Source of the DNA: Corythucha ciliata
Taxonomy: Eukaryota > Arthropoda > Insecta > Hemiptera > Tingidae
Assembly: GCA_038030265.1 (NCBI GenBank)
Contig: CM075943.1
Location: forward strand, 45,756,001 to 45,820,000
DNA: 64,000 nt
Direction: 5' to 3'
In this document: positions 34,531 to 44,445 of the stretch, piece by piece
Numbering within the stretch: position 1 is the first letter of the stretch
How the letters are laid out: every line of letters starts with the position of its first letter
Translations under genes and position numbers: made by a program
The notes under the pieces: generated by a model
Databases searched by the model: none
The model's input: only the letters and a program-made list of their open reading frames with translations
What the model was told of the DNA's origin: nothing

Positions 34531-34834
34531 AGTTTTGTTTACTTGTACAGCTTTGTGTACTTGTAGGCTAGGGCTCTGTACGACCCATTTTTGTGCAAAG
34601 TTTTCATCCGCTAGCATCATTTTTGCGGCAGTTGTGCTAACAAGGAATTCGGAACTTCCACCTCCCACCATGACTACCCTTCCCTCTCCACTTTTTCGAA
34701 AAAAGGAAAACGTCAATCGAAGGCTGTTATTACACCGGGTTTTTGTGCCAAATATGGTGTCACTAAGTTAGGTTATGCTGGTGAATGGTGGCGAAGAAAG
34801 TGGAAACTAAAGAACGTTGAAATTAAAAGTACTA

Positions 34835-35060
34835 TCCGCGCGCCGAAAGAATGCCCCCGACGAAAAATTCCCTCCACCCACCCCCTCGTCTGATATGCTG
34901 CCTTTTCTAAAAAGATGAGCGCCCACCGAGCTAGGAGGCTGACCACCAACTTGCAGAGGGGTAAGAGGAACCCAGTCCATCATCGAAGAGCCGAATGTTT
35001 TTGAGACTGAAATACAAGTGTCACAATTCTTATAACAGGGGTATTCTTTCGGCGCGCGGA
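34835..35060. mobile_element. MITE-like element with CpG-rich 18-bp inverted ends
   Basis: TCCGCGCGCCGAAAGAAT at the left end is perfectly inverted at the right end, and the repeat extends imperfectly (CCCC...GGGG). About 226 bases, non-coding, nested in the right part of the hAT-like element. No clear target duplication. Confidence 0.6.
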
Positions 35061-35089
35061 CTTTATTTGTATTTTCGTTGAGTGTGAAA

Positions 35090-35258
35090 TACAAAATACG
35101 TTAGAAAATGTATTTCAAATACAAAGCCCAAAATACTTTCAAAAATGTATTTTAAATACAAATACTTTTCCAAAAGTATTTAAATACAATTACAAAATAC
35201 GTATTTTGTATTTAAAATACAAAGTATTTTAAATACTCAAGTATCTTGCCCACCCCTG
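35090..35258. repeat. hAT right subterminal and terminal repeat
   Basis: Arrays of AAATACAAA/TTTGTATTT ending CTTGCCCACCCCTG, the inverted counterpart of the left end. Confidence 0.8.
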
Positions 35259-35266
35259 GGTTGCGG

Positions 35267-36060
35267 CCATAGAGGCCTGTTCAATAGAACTGGGACGGAG
35301 GGGAGTAACAAACGAGCGAACAACGATATAATGTACTCCGACAGCCGAGCTGCCCTCGGGGCTATTTCTAGGCCGGTGGTCAAGTCGGGGGCGGTGGGGG
35401 GGGGGGCAGTTGATTTTGTATATCTTTGTATATCGGCACTGCTGAGGGAAGGTATCACGGTTAGTTTCGGGTGGGTACCAGGTCATGGCATCCCGGGGAA
35501 TGAGAAAGCAGAATGAACTGGCTAAGAAGGGGGCCATGACCATGACAGAGTATGTCGACCCAGAATCAGTGGTGGGGGTTGCAAGGGAATAAGTAGGACT
35601 CAGCGAAATCCGTGGTTGGGCGAAAGCGGAAGCCCACAGGCCCGATGGGAGGCAGAGAATCACTGTTAGGCAAGCGAAAGAGGGTATTAAAAGGTATGAT
35701 GCCATCATGACAAAGTGGCTGGTTGGACTAGGGTGAAAGCAAACTAGAAGGATAGTAGGAATATTTACGGGGCACTTCGCAGTTCAGAGACACTTGCACA
35801 TGATGGGACTAATAGGATAGGGGACATTGTGGTGTGGAGGAGGAGACAACGAGACACTTAGTGAAGGGAGTGTGAGGGGTTTGCGACAGCGAGATTCGCG
35901 ATATTTGGGAGCGATAGGTTGACCGAACTAGAATTCACCAGGGCTCAGGGGGTCAGACTGCTGGAGTTTCTGGGGAGGGTAAGGCGATTTGCGGAGCCGT
36001 GCTAGCCCCTCCGAGTCCGGGACCCGCTGGGTGACTTAAGGGCCCAACAACTATAGTGGC
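35267..36060 (+). pseudogene. Non-LTR element RNase H right half and C-terminal tail
   Basis: Continues the RNase H domain interrupted at 25239: AIEACSIEL completes the second motif, YSDSRAALGAI the third and GWVPGHGIPGNEKA the fourth (with a small frameshift). A degraded C-terminal region follows, with remnants of a CCHC-type tail (RHLHMMGL, ETTRHLVREC-like in a shifted frame) to about 36000. RNase H at the C-terminus of a non-LTR reverse transcriptase points to the I, LOA or R1-like groups. Several stops and frameshifts are present. Confidence 0.72.
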
Positions 36061-37180
36061 CCTCCCCCCCCCCCCGATAGTAAAAAGGCATTTTTCAGAC
36101 ACACAAATTGACGTTTGTCTGGCGCCATCGCCGCGGGGTGCGTCATTTTCTGGACTCCTCGCCCGGAGTCATTTGTGTGAGAAAGGGCGAGGGGCCCGCT
36201 CTGTCCTTGTTCCTTCGATAAAACTTCCGTGAAAGTCTCAATTTCCCCTCGTATATACGAACAAGTTGAATTAACCCTCCCACAACCAATCTAACCCAAC
36301 CCACACCTAGCCACCGAACGGCTGTCGGTCGCTCCCTCTTTCACCTTTTCAACAACAACCCCACCGCAGCTTCCGATTCTTTTTAACGCTCTGAAAAACC
36401 CATTGACCCCCCCCCCTCTCCCACCTATTTTTCTTGTGAAGTTCTTCCGGTGGTCGACAAAGACGCGTTGTCGTCACCATCCTCACATTATTTTTCTTCC
36501 GGGTGTGGCCCTTTATATTGTGGGGTGAAAGAAAAACCGACTGAAATAGGGTCGGATTCAGTTTCACTATTATACCTTTAGAATTCGTCGGTGGGGGTGA
36601 TTTTACGGGAGACATTCGCCCGTTTCCTTTTAGGCTACTTTCTTCGGTCCTTTAATGCAAAAAATAACGCCTCATCACTTGGCGAGGTCTTTTAATGGAA
36701 AAGTTTGAATTTCCTCCACCCCCCCCCCCACGGGCGCGGTCCCGCATTAGAAGTTTTTCAACGTGGAATAGATATGGGGGGGGGGGAGAAAGACAAAGTC
36801 AGATATAAGTAGAAAACAACTTTACATTGTTAAACTCATATAAAATATAATGCGAAGCTAAATGCTTTTCATTTTGAAAACAAGTGAAAACTTAACGAGC
36901 AAAATATAAATTACATTTAAGTTCTTCTTTCTTGAGAAGTACTGTTGGGCGTGGGTGGTGGGGGCGTGACATACAGCTGCGATTCTGTTGAATATTTATC
37001 GTCTTGAGCTCTCTGTTAGAAGCTTTATGTTAATAAAAGGGAGAGAATGTTATTTTTTCGGCAAGTCACGAGGGGTTGTTGAAGTAGTTGTTCAACAACC
37101 GTTTTAAGTTCAAAGTAGGGCGCGCATTCAGCGTTGAATTTTCCTATAAGAACATCGAGAGCACTCCGCAATTTCTATGA
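36061..37180. other. No gene recognised
   Basis: Non-coding, with a 12-C run at 36064-36075 and G and C runs near 36410, 36720 and 36780. Confidence 0.55.
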
Positions 37181-37430
37181 CCCGTATTTATGAACGTTCC
37201 TACAACTGTTCCTCGACTTGAAGTCAAGGCGTCCTCGAGACCAGTGCCCTTTGCTGAGAAGGACGCCTTGACCATTTTTCGTATTTAGAAACGTTCCTTC
37301 GCTTGGCCAATTACTGCCGTATGCACCCTAACAATAATAATTTATTTTTTAAGTGGAGCAAATATTCGATGCCTTCCAATTTTTATTTCCACACCGAAAT
37401 GCGAAACCACATATTGGAGATAATAGATAG

Positions 37431-37563
37431 GCCGGCCGTCCACTGGAAGCGTTTTCGAGCGGCGCGACAACGAGCGTACATCCAAAAAGGCTTGAAATTG
37501 AATTCACTGCAGCTAAGCCTGCAGTGGACGATGTCACATTCAATTTGAGCCTTTGGGATGTTC
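37431..37563. repeat. MITE family A, copy 2 (rearranged)
   Basis: Starts with GCCGGCCGTCCACTGGAAGC like the element at 4667, then carries the same inner block in inverted orientation (GTGGACGATGTCACATTCAA). Confidence 0.55.
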
Positions 37564-37715
37564 GCTCAAGCCTCAAGGCAGATCACAAGCTACCTTGGTT
37601 CAAGGAATGATTTTTACCGAGGCTTCCGTGAAGTCAAGGTAGCCTTCAAGTCGAGGCAGTTTCATAAATACGAAAAATTGTCAAGTAAGTACGACGCAGT
37701 ACGACTTCCAAAGGC

Positions 37716-37791
37716 GTCACCGTGGCGCAATTGGTAGCGTGATGGACTAGTAATCCAGAGGTTGCGGGTTCAAATCCCTCCGGGGAGCCCA
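37716..37791 (+). tRNA. tRNA-like gene, anticodon AGT (Thr-like), with encoded CCA
   Basis: A cloverleaf can be drawn: acceptor GTCACCG with CGGGGAG (5 of 7 pairs), D arm GCGC/GCGT with a GG-containing loop, anticodon stem with loop CTAGTAA (anticodon AGT at 37749-37751), variable AGGTT, and T arm with loop TTCAAAT. Both internal promoter boxes are present (TGGCGCAATTGG and GGTTCAAATCC), and T6 follows at 37792 as a Pol III stop. CCA after the discriminator is encoded in the DNA, which is unusual for a eukaryotic tRNA gene and suggests a retroposed or SINE-related copy. Mismatches in the acceptor and T stems also argue for a pseudogene. Confidence 0.45.
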
Positions 37792-37974
37792 TTTTTTCTC
37801 GAAACTCGAATCGTGTTGGGCTACGCCCTTACATCGTCGTCCGGTAGATATCACTTTCATTTAATTTATTTAATTAAATACCGTCGACGACATCTTTCTT
37901 CATCTATCGTTCTATCGAAGGCTTCTCAAGCATGCCTTGAGGAAGAAGCTTCAAGGGACATTCATAAATACGGG

Positions 37975-39619
37975 CCTATGAATTTAAAACAAAAACAACT
38001 GTTTTTACCGCTCATTGATTTCGTTCCACCACTGTCGTCACTGAATGGTAGTCGATCGTCCCTTTTAAAATTCTAATGGGTAAAACCGTAGAATCCACTC
38101 AGTCGGGGAAATCTTTAACGATTCGCATTCAACCTTAATGGGAGATTTCGAAGCCGCAAAAAGTTCATCCCTTGTGTTGCCAAGGGTGACAATCTTAAGA
38201 GATTAGATCTGAGCAGACTGAACAGAGGTTGGCTGTTATATGGAAAGGGTCGGGTGGCTGGGCCGTTGCAGCCCCCCCCCCTCTCTACCCCAACTCACGG
38301 TTTTTATGCGTAGGAAGAGAGTTGAAAAAAAAAAGAATTGAAGTCTTGATTGGAATAGTGACCTTTCAGCTGGTTGCGTGGGAATCCCTCTATTCGCCGT
38401 AAGCACGTCCTTCGTTTAATTTTCTATAAAGCCTAGTTCCCCGCCTAAGCCCTTTGATTTCCATCATTTTATGATAGAAATCCCCACCCTCCCTCATAAC
38501 GTATCTTTTTTATTAAGAACGGTAAGGGGAATTACACCCGAAGGCTTAAACGTATTTAAAGTAGAATATTTGATGGTCTATTAGTCTTTGAGTTAACTTT
38601 CATGATGAAGCACAGTTTCACAACTGTAGTAGAGGTCATAAGTTCTGGTGAGTTAGTTAGGCGTACATTTTTCCTGTTGTAGAAAATAGTGGGACAAATG
38701 ATTTTTGTTTGGACAGTTCAAGAAGAGAGAAGAGGAAAGTGAGATTTTTTGTTTAAGGCTTCTAAAAGGACTTAAGCGCAGGCTCCAATCAGAGCTTCAA
38801 AGTTAATTTGGACTTGTATTACCAAGAAAGCTTTTAATTCAATTGAATTCAGATTACACAGGGCCCTTTATTGTCAAGTGCTAACATTACATGTCTTCCA
38901 CGAGAGCAATTATATTTTCATGTGTTTCCCAGAAGAGTAAAATAAAAGAGAGAGAAATGGTTGATGTTCCTGGAACTCGTTAGAGTCGTAACCGTCTTCC
39001 CCAATCCCGACCACCTCCATCACTTTCATAAACTTGTTTCATACGTTCTGAGCACATTTTTCCGAGTCTCATACACATCCTTATCACTTTCACTAGAATT
39101 TTCTTTGACAAACCGAGCAATTGAAAACGAGAACTCGGTATATAGATGGGTGGTGGCGGGTGGGGTGTCAACTTCGGTCGGAGGGTGAAGGTTATCTTCT
39201 CTCACAATAGTGCAACGATATCATGATGTGTGAGAAATAAATTATTAGAGCTGGGAGAAGTCTTTCGCGAATTCTCCCGAAATAATATTATTGTATATTA
39301 ACGGGGACAGCACAGCCCAGGAAGCCAGAAAGAAGTCTTGGTCATCGTCAGGGCGTGTCAATGTGGCTGATGTGTCAATGTTTGCCATCAATGAGGTGAG
39401 ACTGTGAAGTTAACGTAACTATGCAACCGAGTGAACCTATCCTATTTTGGGGTAGATAAAGTTGATATTTAGTGGATAGGAGGGGTGCATGGAAGTGGAA
39501 TTACTATATGGAGTGTCCCACGGGGCTTTTCTATAGGCCCCTGTAATAGGTGGCTTAAATTGTGACGGCATGCAAAAAGTTTAGAAAACTGAGCAAATAC
39601 TAACTAAAAACAAAACAAA
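37975..39619. other. No gene recognised
   Basis: Non-coding sequence with a C-run near 38272-38281. No open frame with recognisable motifs. Confidence 0.55.
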
Positions 39620-40690
39620 AAATAAAATGAAAAACTAACTATTCCGCATAAAATTTAAATAAAACGCTCATTCGCAGGTGAACTGGAGAGAGATGCTATT
39701 TTGCGACTAAAATTAAGAAATAGCGCTAATTCGCGGGTAAAATTGAGAAATAGCGTAATTCGTGCAAAAAATTGAGAAAAATTGGTAGTCCGCATTGCCA
39801 AGAAGTAAAGAAAAACGCTAATTCGAGGTAAAAATTAAGAAAAAAATGCTAATGCGCTGCTAAAATTGATTTAAAAAACGATCCTTCACGGATACATTTT
39901 ATATCACATTTGTGGCGAATTCCAGCGTAAAATTGGGGTAAAGTGCTCAATCGCTGTCTAAAGTTGAAAAACTGTTAATTTGCAGCTAAAGTTGTCAATA
40001 AGACTCATTCCCAGCTAAAATGGGGGGGGGGGACGCTGACACACGGATCAATTAAAAAAAAAAAAACATGAATTCACGACTAAAATTGAGTGAAAACGCT
40101 GAATCGTGGTAAAAATTGAGAAAAGGTGCTAATTCACATGGCTAAAAACTGAAGAAAAACGCTCTTTCACTGCTTTAATTGGAAAAAAGTGTTAGTGCGC
40201 TGCTGAAATTGGGGGAAAAGTGCCAAAGCACGGACACATCTGAATTATCACGCTGAACCGCGAATTTCCGCGGCTAAAATTGGAATACAGCGCTCATTCG
40301 TTGCTAAAATGACGAAATAAAGTTATAGTTCGTGGCTGAAGTTGACAAAAAGCACTCATTCCCAGCTAAGGATGGGGAAAAAAGTGAAAGCGTTAATTCT
40401 CGGCTAATGTTGAGAAATGAATTCGCGCCAAGAATTGGGAAAAAACGCTAATTTCCGGTTACATTTTATAAAACCTTCTTATTCGCTGCTTAACAGACAA
40501 AAACTTCCAATTCGCGGCTAACATCGTGGAAGTATGGTAATTTGCGGGGAAAATTAAGAAATGAAATTCTTGTCTAAAATGGAGGAAAATCGCTAATTCG
40601 TGGCTGTAAATGAGAAAACGCCAATGTGCGGTTTATTGCGGCAGATTCGTGGCTAAAATTGTATAAAAATCCATAATTTAACGCAACGTA
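39620..40690 (-). repeat. Diverged ~30-bp minisatellite, reversed block
   Basis: About 30 units of the same repeat as at 25.7 kb, here in reverse orientation (CGCTAATTCGCGGCTAAAAT followed by TGAGAAAAA). An 11-G run (40022-40032) interrupts it. Confidence 0.75.
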
Positions 40691-40984
40691 AAAATTATTC
40701 TTTATGAATGGATGTAAGTGTTAAGTAAATATTTGGGTAAAAATCATTCATAATAAACGGCGTCGAAGGCTACCATCCCGAGTGTTCTATCTCAAACCGC
40801 TCAGGGGCGTGGTTCTGTAACTTTCAAAGTTTACGTGTCGTAGCAGGGAAGGAGGGGGAGAAAATGTACCCTGTTACCTTGGTTTTTCCACGCTACTGTT
40901 AAGAATTTTTTTTTCTCACGACTTGTGGGTAAAGTAAACCACGTAGAAGGAGTAAAGTTGTTTTTTACTGGCCTCAAAAATCAG
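40691..40984. other. No gene recognised
   Basis: Spacer between the minisatellite and the I-like element. Confidence 0.5.
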
Positions 40985-43085
40985 TGGGTAAATCAGTGGG
41001 CTCTCTCGCGGAACTGGAGAGAGCCATCGAGAGCGCGCCCAAGAGGGGAAATGTGCGGGATCTGATGGGATTCTGCCAGAGTTTATCAAACACCTGGGGG
41101 CAAAGGCCAGGGAGAAGATCCTTGTTTTTATGAATAAGGTCTGGATCAGAGGACTTCCCAGTGAGTGGCGAAAGGCTGACATAATCCCTATTGCGAAGAA
41201 AGGAAAAAGCGAAAATACCCCCGAGAGTAACAGACCAATTGCTCTGACAAGCATGTTCTCGAAGTTATACGATAAAATGGTCCTCGAGAGGCTGCAGCTG
41301 TACTTGGAAAAACGGTAACTTCTATCAGACAAGCAGACAGCTTTCAGACGGTACCGCAATACCATTTAACATGTGGCTTACCTGTCCCAGGAAGTCAAAA
41401 ATGCATTCCACCGTAAGCAAAGTACAATAGCTGTGTTTGTAGACTTTAGAACTGCCTTTGACCGGGTCTGGAGGGAGCGATTGCTTGAAAAGATTCTGGG
41501 ATTGCGCATATCTGGGAATATGTATGAGACCATTCGTTCGTTCCTCTCACAACGGTGGATCAGAGTGAAGTACCGAAGCGTTTGCTCGCCGTACCGGCAG
41601 ACCCGCCTTGGAGTTCCCCAGGGCGCAGTACTAAGTCCCACCTTATTCAGCATCATGATAGACGACGTGGTGGCCAAATTGGAGGCCATACCGGGAGTTC
41701 GTGCACTGCTGTATGCGGACGATTTGGTGATATGGGTCTCCAGCAGCAACCTGAAAGCGATTGAGGCGTGCCTGGACGAGGCTGTGAGGGCTTTAGACAG
41801 CTGGGTAAAGGAAAATCGGATGGATGTAAACCCACAAAAATCGGAATTTCAGGTTTTCAGCTTGTCGACTAGACGCCCGCAAGTAAACCTGCTCTTCAAC
41901 GGCGCCTCCAACTGGATAGTAGGCTCTGCTGGAAGAAGCATGCCGAGAAGCTCGTACAACAGGGAGAGAAGAGGCTAAGACTACTTAGGAGACTGGCAGC
42001 AGTGAAGTGGGGAGCCAATCAGGTCCTCCTGGCCTTGACCTACAAAACGTATGTGTGACCCTGCATAGAATATGGAGCTGAGGTCCTGGTAACCGCCTCT
42101 GATTGTGCGCTAAAGCCCCTCGACACACTGTAAAATAAGGCACTGAGGCTGATTACAGGTGGAGCAAAGTCAGCCCCCATTGCGGCAATGGAAATCCAAT
42201 CGGATGTTGAGCCATTGCAGGTCCGAAGGGATATTGCTGCCATCAAGTTCGTAGACCGCATGAAGAGCCTCGGAGTTGAATATTGGGATACGTAGGAGAC
42301 CTCGTCGCAGCGCCTAGTGACCCAGCAACAACTAAGCAGCAGAGTGGAGGACATGGTTGAGAAGTACGGCATCATACGAGGGCCCCGGCAGCCGATCCCA
42401 CCACGCAGACTCCCCTGCAAAAATATTGCTCATACGGAGACTGAGCTAGTTGAGAGGGTTAAGAAAGGGGAAACCCCCATTCTTATATTACGAAGCCTAG
42501 CTCAGGAAACCATAACCCTACGATACCCCAGCAGCGAGTGGTTACACATCTACACCGATGGGTCAGCCCTGGATGCAAGCAAGAACGCAGGAGCTGGGGC
42601 CTACTGTGCAGATTTTGAGCTGTATGCTCCGGTTGGTGGCCAGGCGACAAGCTTTGACGGCGAGGTCAAGGCAGTTTGCCTTGCGTTGGAGAGGATCGGC
42701 CGCGACTGTCCATCGCGGGTTGTCTGTTTTATCGACTCCTAGGCAGCGATCCTCTCCATTTTGCTCGAGACGGCCGTCAGACCACGCCGGAGTTGTGGAG
42801 GCTCGGGACCGGATTGACCAGCTGATCGAGGGTGGCGGGAGGATCGCCCTCCAGTGGATCCCCAGTCACTGTGATCTCCATGGAAATGAAAGAGCCGATG
42901 CACTGGCGAAACGTGGGTCCATGGAGACACAGCCAAACTCAGCCTTATCCCTCAGCTCAGCAAAGAGAATCTGCTCCAGTCGGGTTGCGGGTGAGGCCAG
43001 GAGGGTTTGGGAAGCTCTGGCCGAGGGCCGGCAATGGCGGCAGCTTTTGAGCGCGCCACTTTCCTCCACTTTGCCCCGCGACGGC
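40985..43085 (+). pseudogene. I-like non-LTR retrotransposon: reverse transcriptase and RNase H
   Basis: The plus-strand reading starts in the fingers (SDGILPEFIKHLGAKAREKI; ADIIPIAKKG; NRPIALTSMFSKLYDKM). A stop then a frameshift near 41318-41370 lead into FVDFRTAFDRVWRERL, LGVPQGAVLSPTLFSIMIDD and the catalytic YADD (LLYADDLVIW). Past another break near 41930, a connection region is followed by RNase H: HIYTDGSALDASKNAGAGAY, a Glu in FDGEVKAVCLALE, CFIDS (then a TAG at 42739-42741) and QWIPSHCDLHGNERADALAK. RNase H removes RNA from the cDNA hybrid. The N-terminal endonuclease and ORF1 are missing, and the C-terminus ends abruptly where gypsy gag begins. Confidence 0.82.
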
Positions 43086-43143
43086 GTTGAGGGGATTCGT
43101 GGAAAGACTCCCTCCCACCCCCGCGCCTGCCGCACCAACACCC

Positions 43144-44442
43144 ATGTCCGATGTCCTTGCTACACAAACCTTGACATTCGAGACATTTAACGAAGAAAAG
43201 GAAACGTTTATCGCCTATCGTCAGCGTCTTGAGAACTTCTTTGAAATTAAACAGCTGTCGGGAACTTCTCAAGAAAAGAAACAGGCACGCCTCAAGGTAT
43301 TAATCAATTGTATCGGTAGTAAATATTACCAACTACTATCAAGTCTTACGGCTCCCGACTTGCCAAATACCAAGACGTACGACGACTTGGTCACCCTTCT
43401 CGAAAAGCATTTATGCCCTACGCCAAATACATTAATCGAACAACATAAATTCTTGTCACGAATGCAAGCCCCCCATGAAAGCATTGCCCAGTATGTCGCA
43501 GCCCTACGGTTCCTCACGTCTACGTGCGGTTTTAAATGTTCATCTCGCTCTTGCGGCGTTTCGATCGCCGATATCTTCTTGCGGGCTCAATTTATCCGAG
43601 GCCTAATCGACCCGAACATAAAGGAAAAGTTACTACAAGAGAAAGAACTGACGTTCGAAAAATCCGTCGATCTGGCCCTCGCTTTCGAAGCGTCCAAGAT
43701 TGGTAACCAAATGCTCTCATCAAATTGTCAAAATCACGTTAATAAAATAAAAGCTGTGTCCCGCAGTGGGAATAAACAGGGTGCTTCCACGAACAGCAAT
43801 GGCCACGCGGCCACCCAACACTTCCAAAAACCGAAGAAGAGCTCTGCGACAAATCAAACACGTGTTAACCTTCGTGAAATGGGCATTTCCGGACTTTGCC
43901 TCCGATGCGGTCTCAACAATCACCTGACCAAAGCTTGCAAGAGGGATCGCAACGCCTTGAAATGTAATTCATGCCAGAAAACGGGCCATCTATCAAAGGT
44001 CTGCATCCAGACGCTCACACGATCAAAATCACGACCCGTTCATTCCATCGTAAACGAAGGCCCAAATGACCCTCAATACTCCATCAATAATATCATTGAC
44101 GTTCGCCACAACCCGTCAGATGACTCCGGAATATTCTCTGTGCCGCTCAACATCGGCAAAAGGACAGTTCAATTCGAAATAGATACCGGTAGCCCGGTCA
44201 CTCTAATCAATAATAAAATATTCTCAAGTCTCAACATTAGCGCTCCTTTAGAACGAACCAACGTCATCTTCCGGGCATACAACCACGAAACTTTCAAACC
44301 CCTGGGTCTGGCCCGAGTCGAAGTCACCTACGGAGACAAAACGTCGACTGAGGAGCTCTACGTGGTTCCTGCCCCATACGCCACAATAGTGGGACGCGTT
44401 TGGCTGCGCCACCTCGGCATAATCGATATAGCAACACGCTGA
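43144..44442 (+). pseudogene. Gypsy 2 gag and protease
   Basis: Start chosen at ATG 43144 (MSDVLATQTLTFETFNEEKE), which aligns with the conserved FETF block of the other gypsy gag; the frame is open upstream into unrelated sequence. Capsid-like region to about residue 190 (LRAQFIRGLIDPNIKEKLL), two knuckles CLRCGLNNHLTKAC and CNSCQKTGHLSKVC, then an aspartic protease with FEIDTGSPVTLI and the second-half motif IVGRVWLRHLGI. A TGA at 44440-44442 ends the frame; the next frame, in the same phase, starts at 44446 with the reverse transcriptase part. It is either a nonsense mutation or a real gag-pol boundary. Confidence 0.82.
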
Positions 44443-44445
44443 GAA

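Larger units (their letters stand above)
25240..35258. mobile_element. hAT-like DNA transposon, 10.0 kb, non-autonomous composite
   Basis: The left end starts CAGGTGTGGGCAAAATACTT and the right end, inverted, starts CAGGGGTGGGCAAGATACTT: terminal inverted repeats of hAT type, followed on both sides by AAATACAAATAC-rich subterminal arrays. GGTTGCGG lies directly outside both ends (25232-25239 and 35259-35266), an exact 8-bp target duplication as made by hAT transposases. The flanking RNase H reading frame is restored if the insertion is removed. I see no hAT transposase inside; the interior is diverged ~30-bp minisatellite plus a nested Academ-like transposon and a MITE. Confidence 0.85.
37181..37974. 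mobile_element. MITE-like element enclosing a tRNA-like gene
   Basis: Ends CCCGTATTTATGAA (left) and TTCATAAATACGGG (right) are exact inverted repeats. CTATGA lies just outside on the left (37175-37180) and, one base away, on the right (37976-37981), a probable target duplication. Similar inverted modules (CGTATTTA with TCGACTTGAAG-type inner blocks) recur inside, suggesting nested or compound structure. No protein-coding capacity. Confidence 0.55.

Noticed and set aside
35229..35708. 159-residue minus-strand frame
   Set aside because: It lies opposite the plus-strand RNase H motifs, which are recognisable; shadow frame.
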